Source: DIGJ01 sp031553075
GTDB lineage: Bacteria > Bacillota > Clostridia > Lachnospirales > Lachnospiraceae
Length of the DNA: 64,000 nucleotides
NCBI GenBank assembly: GCA_031553075.1
Contig: JAVBLX010000035.1
Span: 1 to 64,000 of the forward strand
Direction: 5' to 3'
A program made the position numbers and the translations under genes. The notes beneath the pieces are model-generated. The model saw only the letters and a list, made by a program, of their open reading frames with translations. It ran no database searches and was not told the DNA's origin. Of the stretch, positions 36,022 to 45,852 are shown piece after piece; position 1 is the stretch's first letter, and every line of letters begins with the position of its first letter.

Positions 36022-36876
36022 ATGAAGTTTGCTAATTATGGAATTTTATTTGGTGCGCTATTTCTTGGTCTGATGATCATGGATCATATCCGTTCAGAAG
36101 CTGTTTCTAAAATGACCGCTCTTTCCGTACAATATAATAATGCGGTAGACAATAGTGTAGAGGCGGCCATGGCGGAAGCGGTTGAACTGGATACTGGGCA
36201 TTTTGTATTTGTGAACAAGGAAGAAGTGATGGAGCGCTTTTTCACTGCATTATATGTGAATTTTGATAGTATGGAAAATCCAGGGAAAAAGAAGCTTCTG
36301 GAGGCTTGTGTACCAGTTGGTGTCTTTGTGGACCGTGATAGCATGACCATCACTTATAAGAATCAGGAAGGGCGAAAGTGGGATACCATACCATTTATCC
36401 AAGAGTATGGGGATTATCGAATATTTTTTACGCTTTCAGATTATATTATAATTGAAGAAAAATCAGGACAATTTCGTCTGGAGGGCGACTATCACGATGT
36501 GAAAAGAGAACTTTTGCGGAAAGAAGCAGTTCCAGAAGAAGCAAGACTTCTTCCTTTTGAAAAAGCAATTCTTATGGAAGTACTGGGGGATTTGGTCTTT
36601 GAGGAGGAAAGGCGCAGGGTGATTATTGACACTCTGGAGGTGAACTTAACCAAAGCCGTAAAAGAGCATAATCACTATGCTAAGAAAATGGGGGTGGAGT
36701 ATGAGTTTCAGTTTCCTGTGATTGAGCGGGAGGAATGGTATCAGACAATGGATGATATGAGTTTTTTTGTTCTATTCCAAGGATATCCTTATGGAGGATT
36801 TGGGACAAAATGTTTCAGTAAGGTTGCATTTGGTGGCGCACAGCTAAAAAAGACCAGATTTGCAGATAAAAGCTAA
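36022..36876 (+). CDS. Anchored protein of the Tad-like locus
   Basis: This 284-residue protein has an N-terminal membrane helix (about 5-20, YGILFGALFLGLMIMD) and a large soluble domain with no family I recognise. It is encoded between a pilin-like gene and two exported proteins. A pilus-associated surface role is inferred. GGAAGGGGAT lies upstream of the ATG. Confidence 0.65.
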   Translation: MKFANYGILFGALFLGLMIMDHIRSEAVSKMTALSVQYNNAVDNSVEAAMAEAVELDTGHFVFVNKEEVMERFFTALYVNFDSMENPGKKKLLEACVPVGVFVDRDSMTITYKNQEGRKWDTIPFIQEYGDYRIFFTLSDYIIIEEKSGQFRLEGDYHDVKRELLRKEAVPEEARLLPFEKAILMEVLGDLVFEEERRRVIIDTLEVNLTKAVKEHNHYAKKMGVEYEFQFPVIEREEWYQTMDDMSFFVLFQGYPYGGFGTKCFSKVAFGGAQLKKTRFADKS

Positions 36877-36894
36877 CAAATAAAATAGTTATAA

Positions 36895-36918
36895 TGCGCG
36901 GAGGGGCGCAGAAGGGAG
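36895..36918 (+). promoter_or_regulatory. Mini hairpin fused to a Shine-Dalgarno
   Basis: TGCGC (36895-36899) pairs with GCGCA (36906-36910). GAAGGGAG (36911-36918) follows, then the ATG at 36924. Same cassette as at 5270, 17500 and 18029. Confidence 0.5.
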
Positions 36919-36923
36919 TATAG

Positions 36924-38141
36924 ATGAATTATCGTTGGATACAAATATCATTACTAATCAGCATTTTATTTTTTGTCATATTAGCACCGAGAGCTTATGC
37001 AGCTGATAAAAAGCAAAGTAAAATGAAAGAGGTTGAGTTTCTTACCACATTGGAGCAGACAATTGGAGAAGAGAACATGAAGATAGTCTTAGGTGAAGAG
37101 GTAAAGAAAAAGGGAATCATTACTAAAGAGCGAGCAGCTTTTTTTCTTGCCCGCGCAGAGGAGGTCTTTTATGAAACGTCGTTCGAGGAGGAATTTTATA
37201 AAATATGTATAAAAAAGAAACGGATTTATGATTATTTCAAGATACAGGAAAGATACAAAGCGGGTGTTTTAAAAGTTTATATGAAGGGAATTATGGTAGG
37301 GGACTCTAATGGGATGTTTTCAGGCAGCAGGACCTTTTCTCCCAAAGCGTATTTGACAATAGGAGAAAGTGAAGAAGTTTTAAAACGCTTTGCCAATCCG
37401 AAAAGCAGGAAGAAGCTGAGTCCAGATGGACAGCTTCTCCGTACTACCAATCTCCCTAAAAATGATAAGCTATTTCCTTACATTCTGGCTAGTTTTCCCA
37501 ATAGCTACTATGAGGCAGGGTTTGCCTATGAAGGTTATGAACCGGCTTTGAAGGAAGGGCGGGACTACACCAACCCGATAAATGTGAAGGATATAAAAAT
37601 TACTAAGATTCCCGGTAAAGTAGTACCTATGAGCTGGGCTATGGAACAATATCAAGACCAGTGGGTGAAAAAAGTAAAAAATAATATGGAAGCACGTTTT
37701 AATGTGGATTACCGAACGATTGACAAGGATCATAAGTGGTATAATAAGCTTCACGACTCTTATTATTTTTATAAGAATGACCCGGACAATTACATTGACA
37801 AAGTAAATGTTAAAGAGATGAAAGATTACATAAAATGGGTTAAAAAGAATCATCTTGTGATGAAAGGAATTGTTCGACTTGATAAGTCCAGTTTTTATAC
37901 CTGCCAGGGTGGATATTATTTTCGGGTGTATGTGAAGTTTAAAGTAGCATCTATTGACCAGATGCCTAAAAAGACGGAAGATTTATTTTACTCCTGTTCT
38001 CATTTAGTGGTATTGCGGCCTTTTAAAAAGGGTGTCTGGATAGAAAAATATTTTGATATTGCAGTAGGTAGTCCGAATGGGTATTCTCTAGGGGAAGATT
38101 ATGCCTTGTGTGATGATGCCTTAGTTGATTCAGCATATTAA
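36924..38141 (+). CDS. Secreted protein with an SLH-like segment
   Basis: This 405-residue protein has a clear signal peptide (about 1-26, ending PRAYAADKK). A segment near residues 115-150 (KGIMVGDSNGMFSGSRTFSP and following) resembles an S-layer homology motif. The rest is Tyr/Lys-rich and unknown. It lies at the end of the Tad-like locus and may be a surface partner of it. Function is unassigned. Confidence 0.7.
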   Translation: MNYRWIQISLLISILFFVILAPRAYAADKKQSKMKEVEFLTTLEQTIGEENMKIVLGEEVKKKGIITKERAAFFLARAEEVFYETSFEEEFYKICIKKKRIYDYFKIQERYKAGVLKVYMKGIMVGDSNGMFSGSRTFSPKAYLTIGESEEVLKRFANPKSRKKLSPDGQLLRTTNLPKNDKLFPYILASFPNSYYEAGFAYEGYEPALKEGRDYTNPINVKDIKITKIPGKVVPMSWAMEQYQDQWVKKVKNNMEARFNVDYRTIDKDHKWYNKLHDSYYFYKNDPDNYIDKVNVKEMKDYIKWVKKNHLVMKGIVRLDKSSFYTCQGGYYFRVYVKFKVASIDQMPKKTEDLFYSCSHLVVLRPFKKGVWIEKYFDIAVGSPNGYSLGEDYALCDDALVDSAY

Positions 38142-38151
38142 GAGGTGTGCT

Positions 38152-41100
38152 ATGCGGTATTTCAAGGTTTTTGTGATTTTTGTGATATTTGGAATTGGCA
38201 TAGGTATAGGAACTAATAAGGGCATGACGGCAACAAAACCCAAATTAGAGGATGACGGAAATATTGTTTTTGCAACTACAGATACTATAGCAACTACAGG
38301 TATCACGTGGAGTGAGGTTGGGTTTACAATAAGAAGAGATGAATCAGATGGAAGCCCTATGAAAGACAAAAAGTATGCAATTCTTTTGTTAAAGGACTCT
38401 TATCGCACCAAAAAGGATAATGGAAATGGTAAATACACGGTAACCTTTCGAATCCCCAAGGAGGATGTGAATGCTGCAATGACAAAGGCTGGCATTTCGG
38501 CCATTGAAGATGAGGATATCATTTATCTCAACGGAATTTTCAAAGTCACTCGAAACGGTGTGGCAGACAAGAATTATTATTATACATTGAACGGGATAAG
38601 AGGTGCGGCGGACTGGAGAAATAAGAATGATTTTAAAGAGCTGTTTGATCTTAAGATGCCCTTTGAAAGCACAAAATATCCAGTAACGATAGAGTACTAT
38701 ACCAGCCAGAACCAGCTGATTGCCACAAAGTCGCTGGGAGAGTATAAGGAAGGTGAAAAGGTAAGCGTCACGTTGGATACCAGTAAGCGCTTTGATGGTA
38801 ATTCGTATGAAATATATCGGAGCTATCTGGTTCACCTTAAGAATGAAGGGAAAAAAGTAGAGGATTATCGCACTGCTAATGGAAATACCCTGACAGAAAT
38901 TACCAATCGTCAGTTTAAGGCGGGAATGGGCGGAACAAAGATAATCGCATTGATGAAAAAGGAAAGCGACCCTAAGACAATAGAAGAGGATGTTGGAAGT
39001 ATAGGAGATGAGCTTCCTGATAAGGTAGAAAGTTTTGGTGTGATGAATGGGGATGACAGGGGCAACGAGGCTTATGAGGCTACAGATGGAATTCCAGTCA
39101 TGGAAAATTTATATGCCAATGGCTTTTGCGAGGACTACATTAGGGAATATGAATTTAAGAAAAAAGAAGGAGTAAAAACATATCCAGTGGTGGTCAGACG
39201 GACGTATATCCTTACTTGGACGGAAACTTCCAGTGTGTGGAATCAGAAGACCAAGAAAATGGAGACCACATATAGGAACCAATCCTATTCGACAACGGTT
39301 ATGCAAACCATTTCAATAAAGCGAAATTATGCTTACTGGCAGATTGAGCGGCTTGGATTATACCTGCCAAAGCAGATGATGATTCAAAATGGAGCCTTGC
39401 CGGGAGGACTTATTTATCTGGAGGGAAGGGAACCGAGGAAGCCTGTCGTTTTATACCAGCAATGGGGAGCAGAAGAAAACCATATTAAGGACCCTGTCTA
39501 TCCTAAAACTATAACACTTTCCTCGGTAACCATATCTGGTGGCAGCAGCATGCCATCGGTTCCATCGGAGGACTTTTCCAGCTATGCAGAACACCAGGTT
39601 TCTGAAATTATGGTTCGCAATGACAGCCTTTCATGGGAAGGGAAGGAAATCATGAATGGGGAATATACCACCAAACAAGGAAAGAAGCCGAAGGAAATTC
39701 CTGGCAGCAGTCAGTTAATTGGTGAAAATGTATTTTATGAAAAAGGGATTGCAATTGAGAAAACAAGAATGAATGGAACTTATAGTTCATCTGGAAAAGT
39801 AGTATATGAAGCAATGCTTCGTTTGGGAAAGGGAACGGAAAAGCAAGTCAGCTATGTGGTGGAAGATATTAATCCAGTCACGGTGCATACTCCAGTAGTA
39901 TGTAATGGCATGGTAGAAGATAAGTACCGGGATTGTCAAATGCTTTTTCCAGATACCAATCGGTGCTCCCTGGTTTTGGGACTGGAATTTAAGGTGCGAA
40001 TGGAAACAGAAGGGCAACATCGATTGATTAAGGGTTATGGTTATAACGATTACCAAAAATATATGAGTTTGCGTCAGGTTAAATTCCCCTTTGATGTTGT
40101 CAAGAATGGAGTACGAAAACCAGCAGATCAGTGGATGGATGCGGAAGTGGAGGAGACCTATTTTCTGCCTTGTGATGTCATGGAAGGTCAGTACGAAATC
40201 GAATTTCGAACCGTGGCAGTAAATAATGCGGGCAGCTTGGAGAACGGACAGCCATATGCAAATGAAGATCTGGACTATTATGTGGCGGTAAACCAGGTTC
40301 CGGTGGAAGTAAGTGGGCGTTTATATCAGCTTAAGGTCTTTGATATTTCAGACTATCCACTTTGGAAAAGAGTCTTCCGAAAAGAAAATTCGTTGGAAAA
40401 AAGCGGATTCTCCTTTTCGGTTCTGGATTTTCCAATAAGAAAGGGAAAGCATCCTCTTTATCCAGCAGAAGGTTCGTTAAAACCCGGATATATGCTGCGA
40501 ATGTCTCTTATTACCAGTGGAAATATGGAGGGAGAAAAGTGCTGTCTGCGAGTTATACCCAGGTTTTATCATATAAACAAGGTCTATGACAACCCGGTGG
40601 AGGTAGAGGTATACTATGGAGAAACCATAGAAAATCGATACTATCCTTTTGTTGAAATGGGAAGTTTGGTAGATGAGAAGAATCGAAAGCTACTTAAGCT
40701 TTCCGATATAAACCTGGCCATTGCTCAAGAGGAGCTTGACTTTACAGCAAAGAAAAAGTCATTGACGGTGGAGGAATTAAAAATTCTTACATTTCAAGCA
40801 TACCAGTATAATCAAATTCTGATTCCGTCTATGGCACAGATATTGCAGGAAACGCAAGGAATGCAGAAATGGTATTTTGAATATAGCCTCCCTTCTAAGA
40901 TTTATGTAGTGGAAAAGGGGGTTGATGTAAAAGACTATTGTCAGAAAAATACACTGACCTTCCGAGAGGATTTCTGGAAAAAAGAGGGGTATTTAGTTGT
41001 GAACTTTGACATTGAAACCATAAAAGATGGGAAAAGGCATTTAAGCTACATAAATGAAACGATGTCACAAATCGGGTATTGCAATATGTGGAAAAAGGAA

Positions 41101-41199
41101 GGATTTCTTTATGAATATGTATTCCGAGATGGAGATATGGGATTATTTGAGTTGAAAAAATCCGCAGCCTTGGATTATCAGAGCCGAGGTACTCATTGA
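38152..41199 (+). CDS. Very large exported protein (possibly DUF5704-like)
   Basis: This 1015-residue protein has a signal peptide or anchor (about 1-25, hydrophobic and Gly/Ile-rich). The rest is beta-rich with many Tyr, and no enzymatic motif is visible. It reminds me of DUF5704 proteins, but I am not sure. I chose ATG 38152 because AGAGGTG precedes it; it lies within the end of no other gene. It could be an adhesin-like partner of the Tad locus. Confidence 0.7.
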   Translation: MRYFKVFVIFVIFGIGIGIGTNKGMTATKPKLEDDGNIVFATTDTIATTGITWSEVGFTIRRDESDGSPMKDKKYAILLLKDSYRTKKDNGNGKYTVTFRIPKEDVNAAMTKAGISAIEDEDIIYLNGIFKVTRNGVADKNYYYTLNGIRGAADWRNKNDFKELFDLKMPFESTKYPVTIEYYTSQNQLIATKSLGEYKEGEKVSVTLDTSKRFDGNSYEIYRSYLVHLKNEGKKVEDYRTANGNTLTEITNRQFKAGMGGTKIIALMKKESDPKTIEEDVGSIGDELPDKVESFGVMNGDDRGNEAYEATDGIPVMENLYANGFCEDYIREYEFKKKEGVKTYPVVVRRTYILTWTETSSVWNQKTKKMETTYRNQSYSTTVMQTISIKRNYAYWQIERLGLYLPKQMMIQNGALPGGLIYLEGREPRKPVVLYQQWGAEENHIKDPVYPKTITLSSVTISGGSSMPSVPSEDFSSYAEHQVSEIMVRNDSLSWEGKEIMNGEYTTKQGKKPKEIPGSSQLIGENVFYEKGIAIEKTRMNGTYSSSGKVVYEAMLRLGKGTEKQVSYVVEDINPVTVHTPVVCNGMVEDKYRDCQMLFPDTNRCSLVLGLEFKVRMETEGQHRLIKGYGYNDYQKYMSLRQVKFPFDVVKNGVRKPADQWMDAEVEETYFLPCDVMEGQYEIEFRTVAVNNAGSLENGQPYANEDLDYYVAVNQVPVEVSGRLYQLKVFDISDYPLWKRVFRKENSLEKSGFSFSVLDFPIRKGKHPLYPAEGSLKPGYMLRMSLITSGNMEGEKCCLRVIPRFYHINKVYDNPVEVEVYYGETIENRYYPFVEMGSLVDEKNRKLLKLSDINLAIAQEELDFTAKKKSLTVEELKILTFQAYQYNQILIPSMAQILQETQGMQKWYFEYSLPSKIYVVEKGVDVKDYCQKNTLTFREDFWKKEGYLVVNFDIETIKDGKRHLSYINETMSQIGYCNMWKKEGFLYEYVFRDGDMGLFELKKSAALDYQSRGTH

Positions 41200-41357
41200 T
41201 CATGCATTTCACCTTAAGTTATGAACAAAATATGACGAAAGATTAAACTTTTATTTTCCCAGTATATTTTGCTTGCAGAAATACAAAGTTAAGAGTAGAA
41301 TAGGTAAGGTAGGCATAGGGCGTAGGACCTATTTAAAGGTAGTTATAGATTGGAGTC

Positions 41358-41954
41358 ATGACATTGAGGAAGAAATCTCATATTTCGGTTGCAAATTATT
41401 TGTTAAACAGTCACGGCATGGAATATTTGCAGGGACATAAGAAGTCGTTTTATCTGGGAAGTATCCTTCCCGATTGTGTACCATCGTTTATTACCCGCAG
41501 ACATTGTATAGAAGACACCATTGACATACTGAAAAAGGAAATAGACAAGGTAACCGAGCACTATGATGCAACCCAGGGGCTTACACCTTATTTTTGCAGA
41601 CATCTGGGTGTTATTACTCATTACGTAGCGGATTATTTCACCTTTCCTCACAATGAAACCTACCCTGGTAATATAAAAGATCATTGTGTTTATGAAGAAG
41701 ATTTAAAACATGCTATCAGAGCATATGTAAAATCAGAAGATGCTATGCGAGTACGGGAAAAAAATGGCTTATTCGCCAATTCAGACGAAATTATTTCCTT
41801 TATCCGAAGGGCTCACGATGAATATTTGAAGCTGATTAACCAGGTAAAGCTGGATTGCATGTATATCGTGGAGCTTTGCCACAAGGTAGTGGATGCCATT
41901 CTTCAGTTGTTTGAAATGGAACTTGGCAGACATGGCATTTTAGTTATGGAATAA
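41358..41954 (+). CDS. Zinc-dependent phospholipase C-like protein
   Basis: This 198-residue protein resembles the zinc-dependent phospholipase C family (PF00882 type). Landmarks are HISVANYLLN, GSILPDCVPS and HLGVITHYVADYFTFPHN, with several potential His/Asp metal ligands. There is no signal peptide, so it is probably cytoplasmic. The substrate is unknown. A two-way terminator follows. Confidence 0.8.
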   Translation: MTLRKKSHISVANYLLNSHGMEYLQGHKKSFYLGSILPDCVPSFITRRHCIEDTIDILKKEIDKVTEHYDATQGLTPYFCRHLGVITHYVADYFTFPHNETYPGNIKDHCVYEEDLKHAIRAYVKSEDAMRVREKNGLFANSDEIISFIRRAHDEYLKLINQVKLDCMYIVELCHKVVDAILQLFEMELGRHGILVME

Positions 41955-41970
41955 AGTATACCAATTACAT

Positions 41971-42015
41971 AAGAAGGTATCACAACTGATATGAATAAGT
42001 CTGTGATACCTTCTT
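41971..42015. terminator. Two-way intrinsic terminator
   Basis: AAGAAGGTATCACA (41971-41984) pairs with TGTGATACCTTCTT (42002-42015). T-rich DNA follows on the plus strand. It separates the convergent genes at 41954 and 42067. Confidence 0.85.
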
Positions 42016-42066
42016 TTATTTAGAACGTCTTTTATTTAGAACATCTTTTATTTAGAAAAGAACATC
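42014..42066. repeat. Three tandem 16-base repeats at a gene end
   Basis: TTTTATTTAGAACRTC occurs twice in perfect register, then a third time as TTTTATTTAGAAAAGAACATC, right after the stop of the minus-strand ABC-F gene. The array begins at the terminator tail. Confidence 0.8.
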
Positions 42067-43701
42067 TTAATCTTCCTCTTCTTCCAACTGAACGCTAAGA
42101 ACCTGTCTCTTTCTGGCCATTTCATCACTATCCAAGTACTCATCATAAGTGGTAATCTTATCAATCAAGCCACTTGGAGTGAGTTCCATAATACGGTTGG
42201 CAATCGTCTGAATGAACTGGTGATCCTGAGAAGTAAACAGCACAACACCGGAATATTTCATAATACCATTATTTAATGCGGTAATTGATTCCATATCCAA
42301 GTGGTTAGTAGGTTCATCCATAATCAGGACATTGGCAGCCATTAACATCATCTTAGACAGCATAACACGAACTTTTTCACCACCGGAAAGAATATTTACT
42401 TTCTTCATACCGTCATCGCCGGCAAAAAGCATTCTGCCCATAAATCCGCGGACATAAGTAACATCCTTTTCAGGAGAATAAGGCATTAACCAGTCCACAA
42501 TGGTTTCACTTCCAGAAAACTCCTTTGTATTATCCTTAGGGAAATAAGCCTGGGTAGTGGTAACGCCCCATTTATAAGAACCTTCATCCGGTTCCATTTC
42601 TCCAGACAGAATTTTAAAAAGAGTAGTAGTAGCCAGCGTATTACTACCTACAAAAGCTGCTTTATCCTCACGATTTAAAATAAAGGAAATGTCATCCAAT
42701 ACCTTAACACCATCAATGGTTTTAGACAAATTAGTTACGGTCAGGACTTCATTACCGATCTCTCTGCTTGGTCTGAAATCAATATATGGATATTTACGAC
42801 TGGAAGGACGAATATCATCCAGCTCAATCTTTTCCAGAGCTCTCTTACGGGAAGTGGCCTGTTTAGACTTGGAAGCATTGGCACTGAAGCGCTGGATAAA
42901 ATCCTGCAATTCCTTAATCTTTTCTTCCTTCTTCTTATTCGCTTCCTTCATTTGTTTTACCATTAACTGACTGGACTCATACCAGAAGTCATAGTTTCCG
43001 GCATACAACTGGATTTTGGCATAATCAATATCCGCCGTATGAGTACAAACCTTATTTAAGAAATAACGGTCATGGGAAACCACAATAACCGTATTATCAA
43101 AATTAATCAGAAATTCTTCCAACCATCGAATTGCTTCCAAATCCAAATGGTTAGTAGGTTCATCCAACAGAAGAATATCTGGATTACCAAACAAAGCCTG
43201 AGCCAGTAACACTTTAATCTTCTGAGAACCATTCAAATCCTTCATCAGATAATAATGCAAATCTGTTTCAATACCAAGACCATTTAAAAGAGTAGCGGCA
43301 TCCGATTCTGCTTCCCAGCCATTTAAAGTTGCAAACTCGCCTTCCAGCTCGCTGGCCTTCATACCGTCCGCTTCTGTAAAATCCTCTTTGGCATAGATGG
43401 CATCTTTCTCTTTCATGATATCGTAAAGTCTTTGATTTCCCATAATAACCGTATCCAGTACCGAGAACTCATCATACTTAAAGTGATCTTGCTTAAGGAA
43501 AGAAAGTCTTTGCCCAGGTGTAATAATAACATCTCCCTGTGTAGGCTCCAATTCTCCGGTCAAAATCCGCAAAAATGTAGATTTTCCAGCGCCATTCGCA
43601 CCAATCAGTCCATAACAGTTACCTTCTGTAAATTTAATGTTTACCTCTTCAAACAGAGCCTTTTTGCCCAAACGAAGAGTGATATTACTTGCTTGAATCA
43701 T
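42067..43701 (-). CDS. ABC-F ATPase (YbiT/YkpA-like)
   Basis: This 544-residue protein has two ATP-binding cassettes and no membrane part, as ABC-F proteins that act on the ribosome do. Walker A motifs are GANGAGKST (about 34) and a weaker second one (VGSNTLATTT). Signature motifs are LNGSQ and LSGGE, both followed by DEPTNHLD. The non-canonical first signature is common in this subfamily. The linker region has the usual charged helices. Confidence 0.92.
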   Translation of the reverse strand: MIQASNITLRLGKKALFEEVNIKFTEGNCYGLIGANGAGKSTFLRILTGELEPTQGDVIITPGQRLSFLKQDHFKYDEFSVLDTVIMGNQRLYDIMKEKDAIYAKEDFTEADGMKASELEGEFATLNGWEAESDAATLLNGLGIETDLHYYLMKDLNGSQKIKVLLAQALFGNPDILLLDEPTNHLDLEAIRWLEEFLINFDNTVIVVSHDRYFLNKVCTHTADIDYAKIQLYAGNYDFWYESSQLMVKQMKEANKKKEEKIKELQDFIQRFSANASKSKQATSRKRALEKIELDDIRPSSRKYPYIDFRPSREIGNEVLTVTNLSKTIDGVKVLDDISFILNREDKAAFVGSNTLATTTLFKILSGEMEPDEGSYKWGVTTTQAYFPKDNTKEFSGSETIVDWLMPYSPEKDVTYVRGFMGRMLFAGDDGMKKVNILSGGEKVRVMLSKMMLMAANVLIMDEPTNHLDMESITALNNGIMKYSGVVLFTSQDHQFIQTIANRIMELTPSGLIDKITTYDEYLDSDEMARKRQVLSVQLEEEED

Positions 43702-44061
43702 ATCAAAAATCCTTTCTATTTAAAAAAACAAACAGGTTCATAAATAAGTACATAAATAATATGTAACAAATAAGTACAATATTTTGAACATACCAAACAT
43801 CATTTTACCTCAAATTCCATATTTTGCAAGGGTTTTTACAAAAAAATTAGAAAAAGATTGGAACTGAAATCAGAATTGTTCAGAATGATCAAAATGTCAA
43901 TGGGCAGAAATTGAGAATGTTTCGTAATTATTCGTAATTATTCACGAATAAAACTTGTATTCCACCCACATTTCGTGCTATGATAAAGAATAAACCTGTT
44001 CAATTAAAGTAAATATTTGGAAGCCAAGCAAAACAAAAAAGCGGAAATATAAGGAGTTACC
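43702..44061. other. Divergent intergenic region with a promoter for the plus-strand gene
   Basis: This 360-base gap separates two divergent ABC-F genes. TTGTAT (43955-43960) and TATGAT (43979-43984), 18 bases apart, form a plausible promoter for the plus-strand gene. Upstream lie tandem TTCGTAATTA repeats (43921-43940) that meet an inverted ACGAATAA, so a small operator is possible. No further gene is seen. Confidence 0.5.
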
Positions 44062-45852
44062 ATGAACTTATTAACAGTAGAAAAGCTAAGCAAAAGCTAT
44101 ACCGATAAAGTCTTACTAAAGGAAGCAACCTTAGGAATCAATGAGGGTGACCGCATTGGCGTCATAGGCATCAATGGCACCGGAAAATCAACCCTTTTAA
44201 AAATAGTAGCAGGAATCGAACACCCAGATCAGGGAACCGTAACCAAGGGCAATAAAGTCAAGGTAGAATATCTACCCCAGAACCCGGTTTTTGATGAAAA
44301 TCTCACCATACTGGAAAATGCCATCAAAGGAAAACAGGCAGAAGAAAGCCACTGGAACATCGAAGGTCAGGCAAAATCCATGCTGGAGAAGCTGGGAATT
44401 ATGGATGTCAATGATTCCATCTCACATCTCTCCGGTGGTCAGAAAAAGCGTGTCGCCTTGGTTCGAACCCTTCTCACACCAGCCGAAATTCTGGTATTGG
44501 ATGAGCCCACCAACCATTTGGATAATGAAATGGCAGAGTGGCTGGAAAATTATCTCAACCAATGGAAGGGTGCCTTTATTATGGTTACTCATGACCGCTA
44601 TTTCCTGGACAAGGTAACGAATCGAATTGTGGAGATTGACAAGGGAAAATTATATACCTATTCCACCAATTATATGGGATTTCTGGAGCTGAAAGCCCAG
44701 CGGGAAGAAATGGAACTGGCAACCGAACGAAAAAAGAAAAGCCTGTACAAACAGGATTTAGAATGGATGATGCGGGGGGCCAGAGCACGTTCTACCAAAC
44801 AGAAGGCTCACATTCAACGCTTTGAAGAACTAAGAGATCGAGAAAAGCCCAAGGAAGACGGATCGGTGGAGGTAAATGCCCTGTCTTCCCGTCTGGGCAA
44901 GAAGACCTTGGAGCTTCAACATATATCCAAGGCATTTGGCGATAAAAAGCTGATTGCTGATTTTAACTATATTTTCCTGAAAGGCGAACGGATTGGCATT
45001 GTTGGACAGAATGGTTGTGGGAAGTCTACCTTACTGAAGATTATCAATGGTGTCGTGGATGCAGATGAGGGAGAAGTTATCCTCGGCGAAACCGTAAAAA
45101 TCGGTTATTTCTCCCAGGAAAATGAATATATGGATGAGAGCCTTAAGGTTCTCGATTATATAAAAGAGACTGCCGAATATATAAAAACGACAGAAGGTGA
45201 ACTGTCAGCCTCGGCTATGTGTGAACGCTTTTTGTTTGACGGTACGTTGCAGCATTCTCTCATTGGGAAGCTGTCCGGTGGGGAAAAGAGAAGGCTTTAT
45301 TTGTTGAAGGTTTTAATGGAAGCACCTAATATTCTGATTTTGGACGAGCCTACCAACGATTTGGACATTCAGACTCTTTCTATTTTAGAGGACTATCTTT
45401 TGGATTATGACGGGATTGTGATCGCAGTATCCCATGACCGTTATTTTCTCGATAAGCTGGCGACTCGGATATTTGCCTTTGAAGGTGGAAGATTAAAACA
45501 GTATGAAGGCAACTACAGCGATTATGCCAGTGCCAGAGGAGCGTTTCCCACAGGCGAAACTCAGCCAGTAGAAACAAAGATGAAAACGGAGAAAGTAAAA
45601 GATAAAAAACGAAAGTTCAGTTATTTGGAGCAAAAGGAATTTGATGAGATAGACGATGTGATTGGTGGATTAGAAGCAAAAATTGCAAGTCTGGAACAGG
45701 AAATGGAACAGCAAGCAACCAACTACGGAAAATTAGCCAAGTTGACAGAAGAAAAGGCAAATCTGGAAGAACGGTTGGAAGAAAAAATGGAGCGCTGGGT
45801 ATATTTAAATGATCTGGCTCAGCAGATGGAGAGTGAAAATGCAAAGAACTAA
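44062..45852 (+). CDS. ABC-F ATPase (Uup-like)
   Basis: This 596-residue double-cassette ATPase has Walker A motifs GINGTGKST and GQNGCGKST, signatures LSGGQ and LSGGE, and DEPTNHLD/DEPTNDLD. The C-terminal ~70 residues are a coiled coil of Uup type. It is divergent from the other ABC-F gene. Its 3' end overlaps the next gene by 14 bases. The first ~500 bases of the gene are less G-rich than the rest. Confidence 0.92.
   Translation: MNLLTVEKLSKSYTDKVLLKEATLGINEGDRIGVIGINGTGKSTLLKIVAGIEHPDQGTVTKGNKVKVEYLPQNPVFDENLTILENAIKGKQAEESHWNIEGQAKSMLEKLGIMDVNDSISHLSGGQKKRVALVRTLLTPAEILVLDEPTNHLDNEMAEWLENYLNQWKGAFIMVTHDRYFLDKVTNRIVEIDKGKLYTYSTNYMGFLELKAQREEMELATERKKKSLYKQDLEWMMRGARARSTKQKAHIQRFEELRDREKPKEDGSVEVNALSSRLGKKTLELQHISKAFGDKKLIADFNYIFLKGERIGIVGQNGCGKSTLLKIINGVVDADEGEVILGETVKIGYFSQENEYMDESLKVLDYIKETAEYIKTTEGELSASAMCERFLFDGTLQHSLIGKLSGGEKRRLYLLKVLMEAPNILILDEPTNDLDIQTLSILEDYLLDYDGIVIAVSHDRYFLDKLATRIFAFEGGRLKQYEGNYSDYASARGAFPTGETQPVETKMKTEKVKDKKRKFSYLEQKEFDEIDDVIGGLEAKIASLEQEMEQQATNYGKLAKLTEEKANLEERLEEKMERWVYLNDLAQQMESENAKN

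Noticed and set aside
42067..43701. Non-canonical signature LNGSQ in the ABC-F protein as a sign of inactivity
   Set aside because: The YbiT/YkpA subfamily commonly has altered first signatures, and the second cassette keeps LSGGE and DEPTNHLD.
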